From: Micromonospora noduli
GTDB lineage: Bacteria > Actinomycetota > Actinomycetes > Mycobacteriales > Micromonosporaceae
Assembly: GCF_003264365.1 (NCBI RefSeq)
Contig: NZ_PYAK01000056.1
Location: 1-39,666, forward strand
Direction: 5' to 3'
DNA: 39,666 nt
Positions within the stretch are counted from its first letter, which is position 1; every line of letters starts with the position of its first letter. Of the stretch, positions 33,694 through 39,666 are shown in pieces. The notes beneath the pieces are model-generated. The model ran no database searches and was not told the origin of the DNA. It saw only the letters and a list, made by a program, of their open reading frames with translations. The position numbers and the translations under genes are program-made.

Positions 33694-33770
33694 TGATCGA
33701 CTCGGTTTTCAGGAAATCGCGGTGTCCCGACGCGTGCGACCCACCGACTTCCAGGAAGCCGAGTCGATCA
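33694..33770. repeat. long imperfect palindrome (type C) downstream of rny
   Basis: Outer arms TGATCGACTCGG (33694-33705) and CCGAGTCGATCA (33759-33770) are perfect complements. Similarity continues inward for about 20 more bases with mismatches (GTTTTCAGGAAATCGCGG against CTTCCTGGAAGTCGG). It ends 6 bp before the rny stop and could protect or terminate that transcript. Confidence 0.8.
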
Positions 33771-33776
33771 AACGGC

Positions 33777-35543
33777 TCAGCGGGCGATCTCGGTGACCCG
33801 GGACTCGCGGACCACTGTGACCCGGATCTGACCCGGGTAGGTCAGCTCCTCCTCGATCTGCTTGGCCACGTCGCGGGCCAGCACTGCCGCCCCGATGTCG
33901 TCCACGTCGTCCGGCTTGACCATCACCCGGATCTCCCGGCCGGCCTGCATGGCGAAGACCTTGTCCACGCCGAGCTTGCTGGCCGCGATCTCCTCGATCC
34001 GCTCCAGCCGCTTGACGTACGCCTCCAGGCTCTCCCGGCGCGCGCCCGGCCGACCACCGGAGCAGGCGTCGGAAGCCTGGGTGAGCACGGCCTCGATGGT
34101 CTGCGGGGGCACCTCGTTGTGGTGCGCCTCGATGGCGTGCACCACGTCCTCGTGCTCGCCGTACTTGCGGGCCAGGTCCGCGCCGATGATGGCGTGGCTG
34201 CCCTCCACCTCGTGGGTGAGCGCCTTGCCGATGTCATGCAGGAACGCCGACCGTTTGATGATCGGCACGTCCAACCGCAGCTCGGCGGCCATGATGCCGG
34301 CGATGTGGGCGGTCTCGACCAGGTGCTTGAGCACGTTCTGCCCGTACGAGGTGCGGTAGCGCAGCCGGCCGAGCAGGGTCACCAGCTCCGGGTGGATCTC
34401 GGTGATGCCGACCTCGACCAGGGCGTCCTCGGCGGCGCGGAGGCAGAGCTGCTCCACCTCCTGCCGGGCCAGGTCGTAGACCTCCTCGATCCGGTGCGGG
34501 TGGATGCGCCCGTCCAGGACCAGCTTCTCCAGGGTCACCCGGCCCACCTCGCGACGGACCGGGTCGAAGCAGGAGAGCAGCACCGCCTCGGGGGTGTCGT
34601 CGATGATCAGGTTGACGCCGGTCACCGACTCGAAGGCGCGGATGTTGCGCCCCTCCCGGCCGATGATCCGCCCCTTCATCTCGTCACCGGGGAGGTGCAG
34701 GACGCTGACCACGCTCTCCGCGGTCTGCTCGCTGGCGACCCGCTGGATCGCGTCCACCACGATGTGTCGGGCGCGCTGCTCGGCGGTGTTGCGCGCGTCG
34801 GACTCGATGTCCCGCACGAGCAGCGCCGCTTCCCGCTTGGCCTGCGTCTCGATGGCGTCGACCAGCTCCAGTCGGGCGGACTCGGCGGTGAGCCCGGCGA
34901 CCCGCTCCAGCTCCCGGCGGCGCAGCTCCTCCGACTCGGTCAGCTCGGCCTCCCGCTGGGCGAGCGCGGCCTCCCGGGCGGCGAGGGCAGCCTTCGCGGC
35001 GGTGAGCTGTCGCTCCCGCTCGGCGAAACGCTCCACCTCCTCGGTGTGCATCCGCTCCCGCTCGTCCATCCGAGCTGCCCGGCGTTCCACCTCGGCGGCC
35101 TGCTCCCGGGTGGTGGCGGCGAGCACCGCGACCTCCCGCTCGCCGCTGCGCCGGGCTGCCGTCCGCAACTGCTCGGCGTCCGCCTCGGCCTGCTTGTGGG
35201 CGCGCTCCAGAACGGTGTCCGCCTCGGCCCGGGCGTCGTCGAGGACCCGGCGCGCCTCGGCGCGGGCCGCCTTCGCCTCGGCCTTCGCCGCCGCCGCCTC
35301 GGTACGGGCCGCGGCGGCCGCTGACTTCGCCACGTCGATCGTGCTGTTCGCCTCGTCGGCCGCGGTCCGCAGGGCCGCGAGGGACTGCTCCTGGCGGTCC
35401 TTCTCGGCGATGAAGGCGGGATCCTCCGGTGCCGGCGCGGCGCCCATCCGGCGCAGTGTCCGGATGCCGACCAGCACGGCCCCGATCACCACCACCGCGA
35501 GGACGAGGACGGCCGCGAGGAGCACGACGTCGAACGCGTTCAT
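33777..35543 (-). CDS. rny: ribonuclease Y
   Basis: RNase Y is a membrane-anchored endoribonuclease that starts mRNA decay. The 588-aa protein has an N-terminal transmembrane helix (residues 5-27, DVVLLAAVLVLAVVVIGAVL). A long Ala/Glu/Arg-rich coiled coil runs to about residue 230. A KH domain contains GRIIGREGRN (291-300), and an HD domain contains HDIGK at 436-440 (SAFLHDIGKALTHE), the metal-binding catalytic motif. The usual IEAHHNEVPPQT stretch and C-terminal region follow. ATG 35543 has only a weak ribosome site, but the stop of a 17-codon upstream ORF overlaps it as ATGA. The coiled coil is Ala-richer than in Firmicutes, as expected at high GC. Confidence 0.95.
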   Translation of the reverse strand: MNAFDVVLLAAVLVLAVVVIGAVLVGIRTLRRMGAAPAPEDPAFIAEKDRQEQSLAALRTAADEANSTIDVAKSAAAAARTEAAAAKAEAKAARAEARRVLDDARAEADTVLERAHKQAEADAEQLRTAARRSGEREVAVLAATTREQAAEVERRAARMDERERMHTEEVERFAERERQLTAAKAALAAREAALAQREAELTESEELRRRELERVAGLTAESARLELVDAIETQAKREAALLVRDIESDARNTAEQRARHIVVDAIQRVASEQTAESVVSVLHLPGDEMKGRIIGREGRNIRAFESVTGVNLIIDDTPEAVLLSCFDPVRREVGRVTLEKLVLDGRIHPHRIEEVYDLARQEVEQLCLRAAEDALVEVGITEIHPELVTLLGRLRYRTSYGQNVLKHLVETAHIAGIMAAELRLDVPIIKRSAFLHDIGKALTHEVEGSHAIIGADLARKYGEHEDVVHAIEAHHNEVPPQTIEAVLTQASDACSGGRPGARRESLEAYVKRLERIEEIAASKLGVDKVFAMQAGREIRVMVKPDDVDDIGAAVLARDVAKQIEEELTYPGQIRVTVVRESRVTEIAR

Positions 35544-35593
35544 GCCGGGACCCCGTCGGGTCTACCGATGAACCTGTGCCGCCGCCCCGCCAT
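35540..35593 (-). CDS. 17-codon upstream ORF coupled to rny
   Basis: ATG 35593 has a strong AGGGGAGG site 5 nt upstream and encodes MAGRRHRFIGRPDGVPA. Its TGA overlaps the rny ATG as ATGA. The rny gene itself has a poor ribosome site, so rny translation may depend on ribosomes that finish this peptide. The coding status is inferred from the signals only. Confidence 0.45.
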   Translation of the reverse strand: MAGRRHRFIGRPDGVPA

Positions 35594-36097
35594 GGCCGCC
35601 TCCCCTAACGTCGAGACCGCAGCGACCGTGCCAGGGGCACACTCCTGCGGCTGTGGACGCCCGACCGGAGCGGCTGGCCGTGGGTAGCTTTCTCCGCCGG
35701 CGGTGCCCGTGGGCAGCGTCGGCGACCGGGTGCAGTTGTCGCAGCGTTCCGGACCGGCCTGTCCGGAACTGCCGCCAAAGGCCGCGGAGTCGGCCAAAGT
35801 GATGCTGTTCTGTTACGCGATCTATGTTGTGCGCTTAGCCTGCGCTGGTCGGGCAATGTGAGCCTGTATGGCGAGGCTAGGTCGCCGGGGGTGCTCTGGT
35901 CAAGGACTCATGATCAAACCCCCCGAACGGAGAGAAGTTGAACCGTTACCGCGCGCTGATATCGCGCCGGACAGGAAGGGACAAACTCCGCGAGGTGTGC
36001 TGCCCCCCGGACGTGTCGGGCCTGCTCAGTGCCGTCCAAGGGGTCGTCGGACGAGGCCGAGGACCGAGGGAGGTGTGACCCAACCGTCTAACCGACG
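35594..36097. other. intergenic region upstream of rny
   Basis: This roughly 500-bp stretch separates rny from the BKACE-like gene. It has a 9-bp hairpin, GTTCCGGAC (35746-35754) with GTCCGGAAC (35761-35769). An AT-rich segment around 35805-35835 (TGTTACGCGATCTATGTTGT) probably holds a promoter, though no hexamer pair stands out. A doubtful short plus-strand ORF lies at 35938-36078. I see no RNA gene. Confidence 0.4.
35938..36078 (+). CDS. possible 46-aa small protein (doubtful)
   Basis: TTG 35938 is preceded by GGAGAG 3-8 nt upstream and followed by 46 codons, beginning NRYRALISRRTGRDKLREV and including a CCPPDVSGLL segment. By eye about three quarters of third positions are G or C, lower than the real genes here. 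There is no recognisable domain. It is convergent with the BKACE-like gene. It could be a small gene or chance. Confidence 0.25.
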   Translation: MNRYRALISRRTGRDKLREVCCPPDVSGLLSAVQGVVGRGRGPREV

Positions 36098-36838
36098 TCA
36101 GCTGGCACCGACCGCCACCGCTGCCGCGACCAACGCCGCGTTGTCCGCAGCGGGCGAGCCGTCCGGCAGACACACTGTGTCCTCGAGCCCGATTCGGGTG
36201 TCCAGACCCCGGCGTACCGCCTCGGCGAGGACCGGCCAGGTCGCCGGTCCCTCGGCGTGCAGCAGCACCGACGGCGCGTCCGCCGGCAGCGCGGCGAGAA
36301 CCCGGGAGGCGTCGGCCAACGCGACCGCCACCTCCACGGCCATGCACTCGACCAGAACCCGCCCGGCCGGCACCCGCCACCTCCGGTACGCCGCGACCGC
36401 GTCGAGCGTCCACAGCCCTGCCTCGACGAGCACACCACGCTCGTGCAGGGCGGCCGCGACCGCCTCGGCGCCGGGCTCGTGCGCGTTGACCGAGGCGAAG
36501 TCGGGCAACACCGGCCAGGCCCGGACGGCGGCCACCCTGGCAGCCGGATCCGGCACGATCCAGGCGCCGGTGCTCACCCCCACCGGCAGCCCCGGCCGGG
36601 CGGAACGGATCGCGGTCAGTGCCTCAGCGATCACCGTCGGCCGCAGCGACTCGACGCCGGCCTCGTCCCGGGGATGGACGTGCACGGCCGCGACCCCGAG
36701 CGCCACACAGCGGGCCGCATCGGCGGCGAGCTCCGCCGCCGTGAGCGGCACGGCCGGATGGGCTTCCCGGCCGCGCCCACCGTTCAGACAAGCCTTCAAC
36801 ATCGGGGCCCCCATCGGGAGTCGCAGCGGCCCGCTCAC
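36098..36838 (-). CDS. BKACE/DUF849 family protein (3-keto-5-aminohexanoate cleavage enzyme-like)
   Basis: Enzymes of this family cleave beta-keto acids with acetyl-CoA, using a zinc ion on a TIM barrel. The 246-aa protein has the N-terminal LKACLNGGRGREAHP and the zinc motif His-Val-His in AAVHVHPRDEAG. FASVNAHEPG and IGLEDTVCLPDGSPAADN near the C-terminus are the usual family end (RvGlEDn). It is at the short end of the family, which usually has about 270-300 residues, so substrate specificity may differ. ATG 36838 overlaps the recX stop as ATGA, an odd operon partner for a DNA-repair regulator; Met9 or Met13 are alternative starts. The substrate is unknown. Confidence 0.85.
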   Translation of the reverse strand: MSGPLRLPMGAPMLKACLNGGRGREAHPAVPLTAAELAADAARCVALGVAAVHVHPRDEAGVESLRPTVIAEALTAIRSARPGLPVGVSTGAWIVPDPAARVAAVRAWPVLPDFASVNAHEPGAEAVAAALHERGVLVEAGLWTLDAVAAYRRWRVPAGRVLVECMAVEVAVALADASRVLAALPADAPSVLLHAEGPATWPVLAEAVRRGLDTRIGLEDTVCLPDGSPAADNAALVAAAVAVGAS

Positions 36839-37533
36839 TCGACCAGACGGTTGTCGCGCTCCAACTCGCCCTCGGCGTCGGCGAGCGCGTCGGCGTCGAT
36901 CTGCTCGGCGAACTCGGCCGCCTCGGCGCTCTGCGCCGCGAGCGCGTCCTTCACCGCCCGGATGGCCACACCAGGCGGGTAACCCTTGCGGGCCAACATG
37001 CCCACCAGCCGGCGGAAGACCGCGTCCGGCTCGCCTCGGGCGGTGCGCAGCTTGCGCTCCACCAGGCCACGGGCGGTGTCCGCCTCGGTCTCCTCGTCCA
37101 GCTCACCCAGCGCCTCGGTGGCCACCTCGCCGTCCACGCCCTTGCGGCGCAGCTCGTTGGCGAGTGCCCGGCGAGCGAGGCCGCGCCCGGCGTGCCGGCT
37201 GGACACCCAGGCCCGGGCGAACGCGGCGTCGTCGATGATGCCGACCTCGTCATACCGGTCGAGGACCTCGGCCGAGACCTCCTCGGAGATGCCCCGCTTG
37301 GCCAACGCCCCGGCCAGCTCGGCCCGGGTGCGGGGCCGGACGGCAAGCTGGCGCAGGCAGATCTCGCGGGCCAACTCCGACTCGTCGCGAGGGGGCGTCG
37401 GAGACTCGACGGTGTCGGCCTCCTCGGACCGACCCCGGCGGCCCCGCCGAGGGCGGGGCGCATCAGTGGCGTCGCCCGTACGAGGCGGACTGGCATCCCA
37501 GCCCCGCCCCGTACGAGCGCGTCGTCCTGCCAT
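36835..37533 (-). CDS. recX: recombination regulator RecX
   Basis: RecX binds RecA filaments and restrains recombination. The 232-aa protein has an Arg-rich, low-complexity N-terminal extension of about 50 residues. The three-helix repeats of the family follow: AREICLRQLAVRPRTRAELAGALAKRGI, VLDRYDEVGIIDDAAFARAWVSSR, GLARRALANELRRKGV and later VFRRLVGMLARKGYPPGVAIRAVKDAL. It starts 14 bp after the recA stop, so the two are cotranscribed as in most actinobacteria, and it is induced with recA. The 3' end overlaps the BKACE-like gene by 4 nt. Confidence 0.95.
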   Translation of the reverse strand: MAGRRARTGRGWDASPPRTGDATDAPRPRRGRRGRSEEADTVESPTPPRDESELAREICLRQLAVRPRTRAELAGALAKRGISEEVSAEVLDRYDEVGIIDDAAFARAWVSSRHAGRGLARRALANELRRKGVDGEVATEALGELDEETEADTARGLVERKLRTARGEPDAVFRRLVGMLARKGYPPGVAIRAVKDALAAQSAEAAEFAEQIDADALADAEGELERDNRLVE

Positions 37534-37547
37534 GGGTCAGCGACCGG

Positions 37548-38594
37548 TCAGAAGTCGACCGGCGGCAGCTCCGGGCCACCGGCGGCGTCACCCGCGCCGA
37601 CCCCGACGCCGAGCTTCTCCAGGATCTTCTTCTCGATCTCGGCAGCCACGTCCGGGTTTTCCTTCAGGAACTCCCGGGCCTTCTCCTTGCCCTGGCCGAG
37701 CTGGTCGCCGTCGTACGTGTACCACGCTCCGGACTTGCGGATGATCGCCTGCTCCACGCCGACGTCGATCAGCGAGCCCTCACGCGAGATGCCCTTGCCA
37801 TACATGATGTCGAACTCGGCCTGCTTGAACGGCGCGGCGACCTTGTTCTTCACGACCTTGACCCGGGTGCGGTTACCGACCACGTCGGTGCCGTCCTTGA
37901 GGCTCTCGATGCGTCGCACGTCGAGCCGGACCGAGGCGTAGAACTTCAGCGCCCGACCACCGGTGGTGGTCTCCGGGCTGCCGAACATGACGCCGATCTT
38001 TTCCCGCAGCTGGTTGATGAAGATCGCCGTGGTGCCGGTGTTGCTGAGCACACCGGTGATCTTCCGGAGCGCCTGGCTCATCAGCCGGGCCTGGAGGCCC
38101 ACGTGGCTGTCGCCCATCTCGCCCTCGATCTCGGCGCGCGGCACCAGGGCCGCCACCGAGTCGATCACGATGATGTCCAGAGCGCCGGAGCGGATCAGCA
38201 TGTCCGCGATCTCCAGCGCCTGCTCGCCGGTGTCCGGCTGGGAGACCAGCATCGCGTCGGTGTCGACACCGAGGGCCTTCGCGTACTCCGGGTCGAGCGC
38301 GTGCTCGGCGTCGATGAAGGCGGCGATGCCGCCGTTGCGCTGGGCGTTGGCCACCGCGTGCAGTGCCACGGTGGTCTTACCGCTGGACTCGGGACCGTAG
38401 ATCTCGACCACCCGGCCACGGGGCAGGCCGCCAATGCCGAGGGCCACGTCGAGTGCGATGGAGCCGGTCGGAATGATTGCGGTCTGGACGACCGGCCGGT
38501 CACCCAGCCGCATCACCGAGCCCTTGCCGAATTGCTTGTCAATCTGAGCGAGAGCAAGGTCGAGTGCCTTCTCCCGGTCAGGCCCTGCTGCCAT
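37548..38594 (-). CDS. recA: recombinase RecA
   Basis: RecA forms filaments on single-stranded DNA, drives strand exchange and triggers LexA self-cleavage. The 348-aa protein has Walker A GPESSGKT (67-74), the MAW-like AFIDAEHALDP, the Walker B region LDIIVIDSVAALVPRAEIEGEMGDSHVGLQARLMSQALRK and L2 FGSPETTTGGRALKFYAS. There is no intein, unlike some mycobacterial recA genes. I chose ATG 38594 because it begins the standard AAGPDREKALDLAL sequence. A longer GTG start at 38642 would lie at the predicted transcription start of the PafBC-type promoter. It is cotranscribed with recX. Confidence 0.98.
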   Translation of the reverse strand: MAAGPDREKALDLALAQIDKQFGKGSVMRLGDRPVVQTAIIPTGSIALDVALGIGGLPRGRVVEIYGPESSGKTTVALHAVANAQRNGGIAAFIDAEHALDPEYAKALGVDTDAMLVSQPDTGEQALEIADMLIRSGALDIIVIDSVAALVPRAEIEGEMGDSHVGLQARLMSQALRKITGVLSNTGTTAIFINQLREKIGVMFGSPETTTGGRALKFYASVRLDVRRIESLKDGTDVVGNRTRVKVVKNKVAAPFKQAEFDIMYGKGISREGSLIDVGVEQAIIRKSGAWYTYDGDQLGQGKEKAREFLKENPDVAAEIEKKILEKLGVGVGAGDAAGGPELPPVDF

Positions 38595-38648
38595 GGTTGC
38601 CACCCCTGCCTTCGCCGGCGTCTTTGCTGAGCTTCGCGTCACGCGGAC

Positions 38649-38670
38649 ACGCTAGGCGCTAGGTCCGACA
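38649..38670 (-). promoter_or_regulatory. PafBC/RecA-NDp-type damage promoter of recA
   Basis: On the minus strand TGTCGG (38670-38665), 10 bp, then TAGCGT (38654-38649) fits the RecA-NDp consensus TGTCRG-N10-TAnnnT. In mycobacteria this is the LexA-independent promoter of recA driven by PafBC. The leader would be about 48 nt to ATG 38594. Confidence 0.65.
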
Positions 38671-38726
38671 GAAAACCAGCCGACGGGCCGCGAGCTGTGG
38701 ACGAGCACCCCGCTGTGGACAATAGC

Positions 38727-38740
38727 CGAACAGGTGTACG
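38727..38740. promoter_or_regulatory. LexA SOS box upstream of recA
   Basis: CGAACAGGTGTACG differs by one base from the actinobacterial LexA consensus CGAACNNNNGTTCG and lies 133 bp before the recA start. It suggests SOS repression of recA-recX. Confidence 0.65.
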
Positions 38741-38778
38741 ACTCGACAAGCGACACGCGGAACCGACGAAAAGGCTGC

Positions 38779-38979
38779 TCAGCGTAGTCGAGCGGGCACC
38801 CGGTCGGGGTACGCGGCACAAACCGCACGCCACACCACGTGTGTCTGCTCCCCCGATGCCAGGGCCTGCTCGATGGTCCGCCCGCCGAGCTGGGACAGCA
38901 CCTGATCGCGGGCGATGCTGGCCGCGTAGCCGGGCCCGAACGCCTCGTCCAACCGCGTCCAGAAGTCGGTCAGCCGCAC
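38779..38979 (-). CDS. DUF3046 family protein
   Basis: This is a 66-aa small protein: RLTDFWTRLDEAFGPGYAAS, then ARDQVLSQLGGRTIEQALASG and TDVWRAVC-like sequence (here QTHVVWRAVCAAYPDRVP). This is the whole DUF3046 family, found next to recA across actinobacteria, for example the gene beside recA in Mycobacterium tuberculosis. GTG 38979 has GAGGAGGG 9 nt upstream, lying in the end of the MFS gene. Its role is unknown; the constant linkage suggests a core function. The recA promoter region starts just past its stop. Confidence 0.9.
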   Translation of the reverse strand: MRLTDFWTRLDEAFGPGYAASIARDQVLSQLGGRTIEQALASGEQTHVVWRAVCAAYPDRVPARLR

Positions 38980-38984
38980 AGTGA

Positions 38985-39666
38985 TCAGCCCTCCTCGTCC
39001 GGTGCCCCGGTCGGCACCGGGCGCAACGCTAGCGCCACCAGGGGCGCCGCCGCGACCGCCGCGAGCAGGGTGAGCACGGGATATCCGGCGAACTGCATGA
39101 CAAACCCGCTGACCACGGCGGCCCCGGCCCCGGCCAGCCCCATGATCAGGTCGGACAGCCCCTGGACGCTCGGCCGCACCTCGGCCGCCACCGACTCGGA
39201 CAGCAGGGTTGAGCCGGCCACCATCGTCCCCGACCAGCCCAACCCCAGCAGGACCAGACCGACCGAGAGCCGAGGCGTGTGGTGCCCGGCGGTGCCGGCG
39301 ACGGCGCAGGCGGCCAGCAGCAGCCCGACCCCGCCGAGGATCACCGCCCGCCGGCCGAGCCGGTCGGTGAGCCAACCGACCACCGGGGAGAACGCGTACA
39401 TGCCGGCGATGTGCAGGCTCAGCACGATGCCGACCAGCCGCAACACGTCGGCGTCGGCGTGCGACTCACCGAGCCGGACCGGAGTCATCGCCATCACCGC
39501 CACCATCACCAGGTGACCCACCGCCACGGCGGCGATGCCGAGTCGGGCGGCGGGCTGTCCGCGTACCACCGACCAGGCCGCACGCATCCCGGCGCCGCGC
39601 GGCGCGTGCGCCTTGACCGGCGCGGCGGCTGGCGTCGCACCGCCACCTGCCGCCGGCGCCTCGGCC
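38985..39666 (-). CDS. MFS transporter, C-terminal half (start beyond window)
   Basis: The frame stays open to the window edge, giving 227 residues. The first roughly 25 residues are an Ala/Pro/Gly-rich cytoplasmic loop. Six hydrophobic helices follow: LGIAAVAVGHLVMVAVMAMTP, VGIVLSLHIAGMYAFSPVVG with the MFS loop GWLTDRLGRRAVI, ILGGVGLLLAACAVAG, VGLVLLGLGWSGTMVAGSTLL, LIMGLAGAGAAVVSGFVMQF and YPVLTLLAAVAAAPLVALAL. This is the usual second half of a 12-helix major facilitator transporter. The stop lies 5 bp before the DUF3046 gene, which takes its ribosome site from this gene's end. The substrate cannot be told. Confidence 0.85.
   Translation of the reverse strand, partial: AEAPAAGGGATPAAAPVKAHAPRGAGMRAAWSVVRGQPAARLGIAAVAVGHLVMVAVMAMTPVRLGESHADADVLRLVGIVLSLHIAGMYAFSPVVGWLTDRLGRRAVILGGVGLLLAACAVAGTAGHHTPRLSVGLVLLGLGWSGTMVAGSTLLSESVAAEVRPSVQGLSDLIMGLAGAGAAVVSGFVMQFAGYPVLTLLAAVAAAPLVALALRPVPTGAPDEEG

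Overview
The window is high-GC DNA (GC-rich third codon positions, many GTG/TTG starts, GGAGG-type ribosome sites). It looks like the chromosome of a Micromonospora-like actinobacterium. The backbone genes are a familiar actinobacterial neighbourhood: recA, recX, rny, gluABCD, miaB, a DUF349 gene, miaA, dapF and hflX. The palindromic intergenic repeats and the secreted CBM2-linked plant-polysaccharide enzymes also fit a soil or plant-associated Micromonosporaceae. The genus is an inference; there is no rRNA gene in the window.

Layout. 1-8501 is core: a secreted, membrane-anchored protein cut by the window edge, hflX, an ACT-domain malic enzyme, then dapF-miaA-LigB-like gene as one compact minus-strand unit, and a DUF349 gene. 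8502-9605 is a kilobase of non-coding repeat: a terminator, 30-bp, 21-bp and 12-bp tandem repeats, a (ACGCC)12 microsatellite and three long palindromes. 9606-12810 holds two secreted glycan-degrading enzymes, a GH5 endoglucanase with C-terminal CBM2 and a PL1 pectate lyase with N-terminal CBM2. miaB follows at 12859-14352.

14508-27822 is a 13-kb minus-strand accessory island, an FxSxx-COOH (fxs) system. fxsA is a 62-aa RiPP precursor ending FNSAI. It directly abuts fxsB, a radical SAM/SPASM maturase fused to a HExxH domain, which overlaps an AAC(3)-type acetyltransferase gene. Downstream, a second unit encodes two TIR-like FxsC proteins and two tandem giant FxsT proteins (ParA-like, TIR-like, NB-ARC/STAND and TPR regions). 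fxsA has a well-formed promoter whose -35 box lies inside a perfect 19-bp palindrome shared with the divergent DUF2277 gene. The biological role of fxs systems is not established. The mix of modified peptide, TIR-like proteins and STAND ATPases suggests sensing, signalling or conflict. This locus is the best candidate for the unusual system in the window.

27962-39666 returns to core and housekeeping genes: DUF2277, an unrecognised 159-aa gene, selD, the gluABCD amino-acid ABC transporter, RNase Y with a coupled 17-codon upstream ORF, a BKACE-type gene overlapping recX, then recX, recA, a DUF3046 gene and the C-terminal half of an MFS transporter. The recA promoter region carries both a LexA-type SOS box and a PafBC/RecA-NDp type promoter. 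No tRNA, rRNA, CRISPR array, transposase or integrase was seen.
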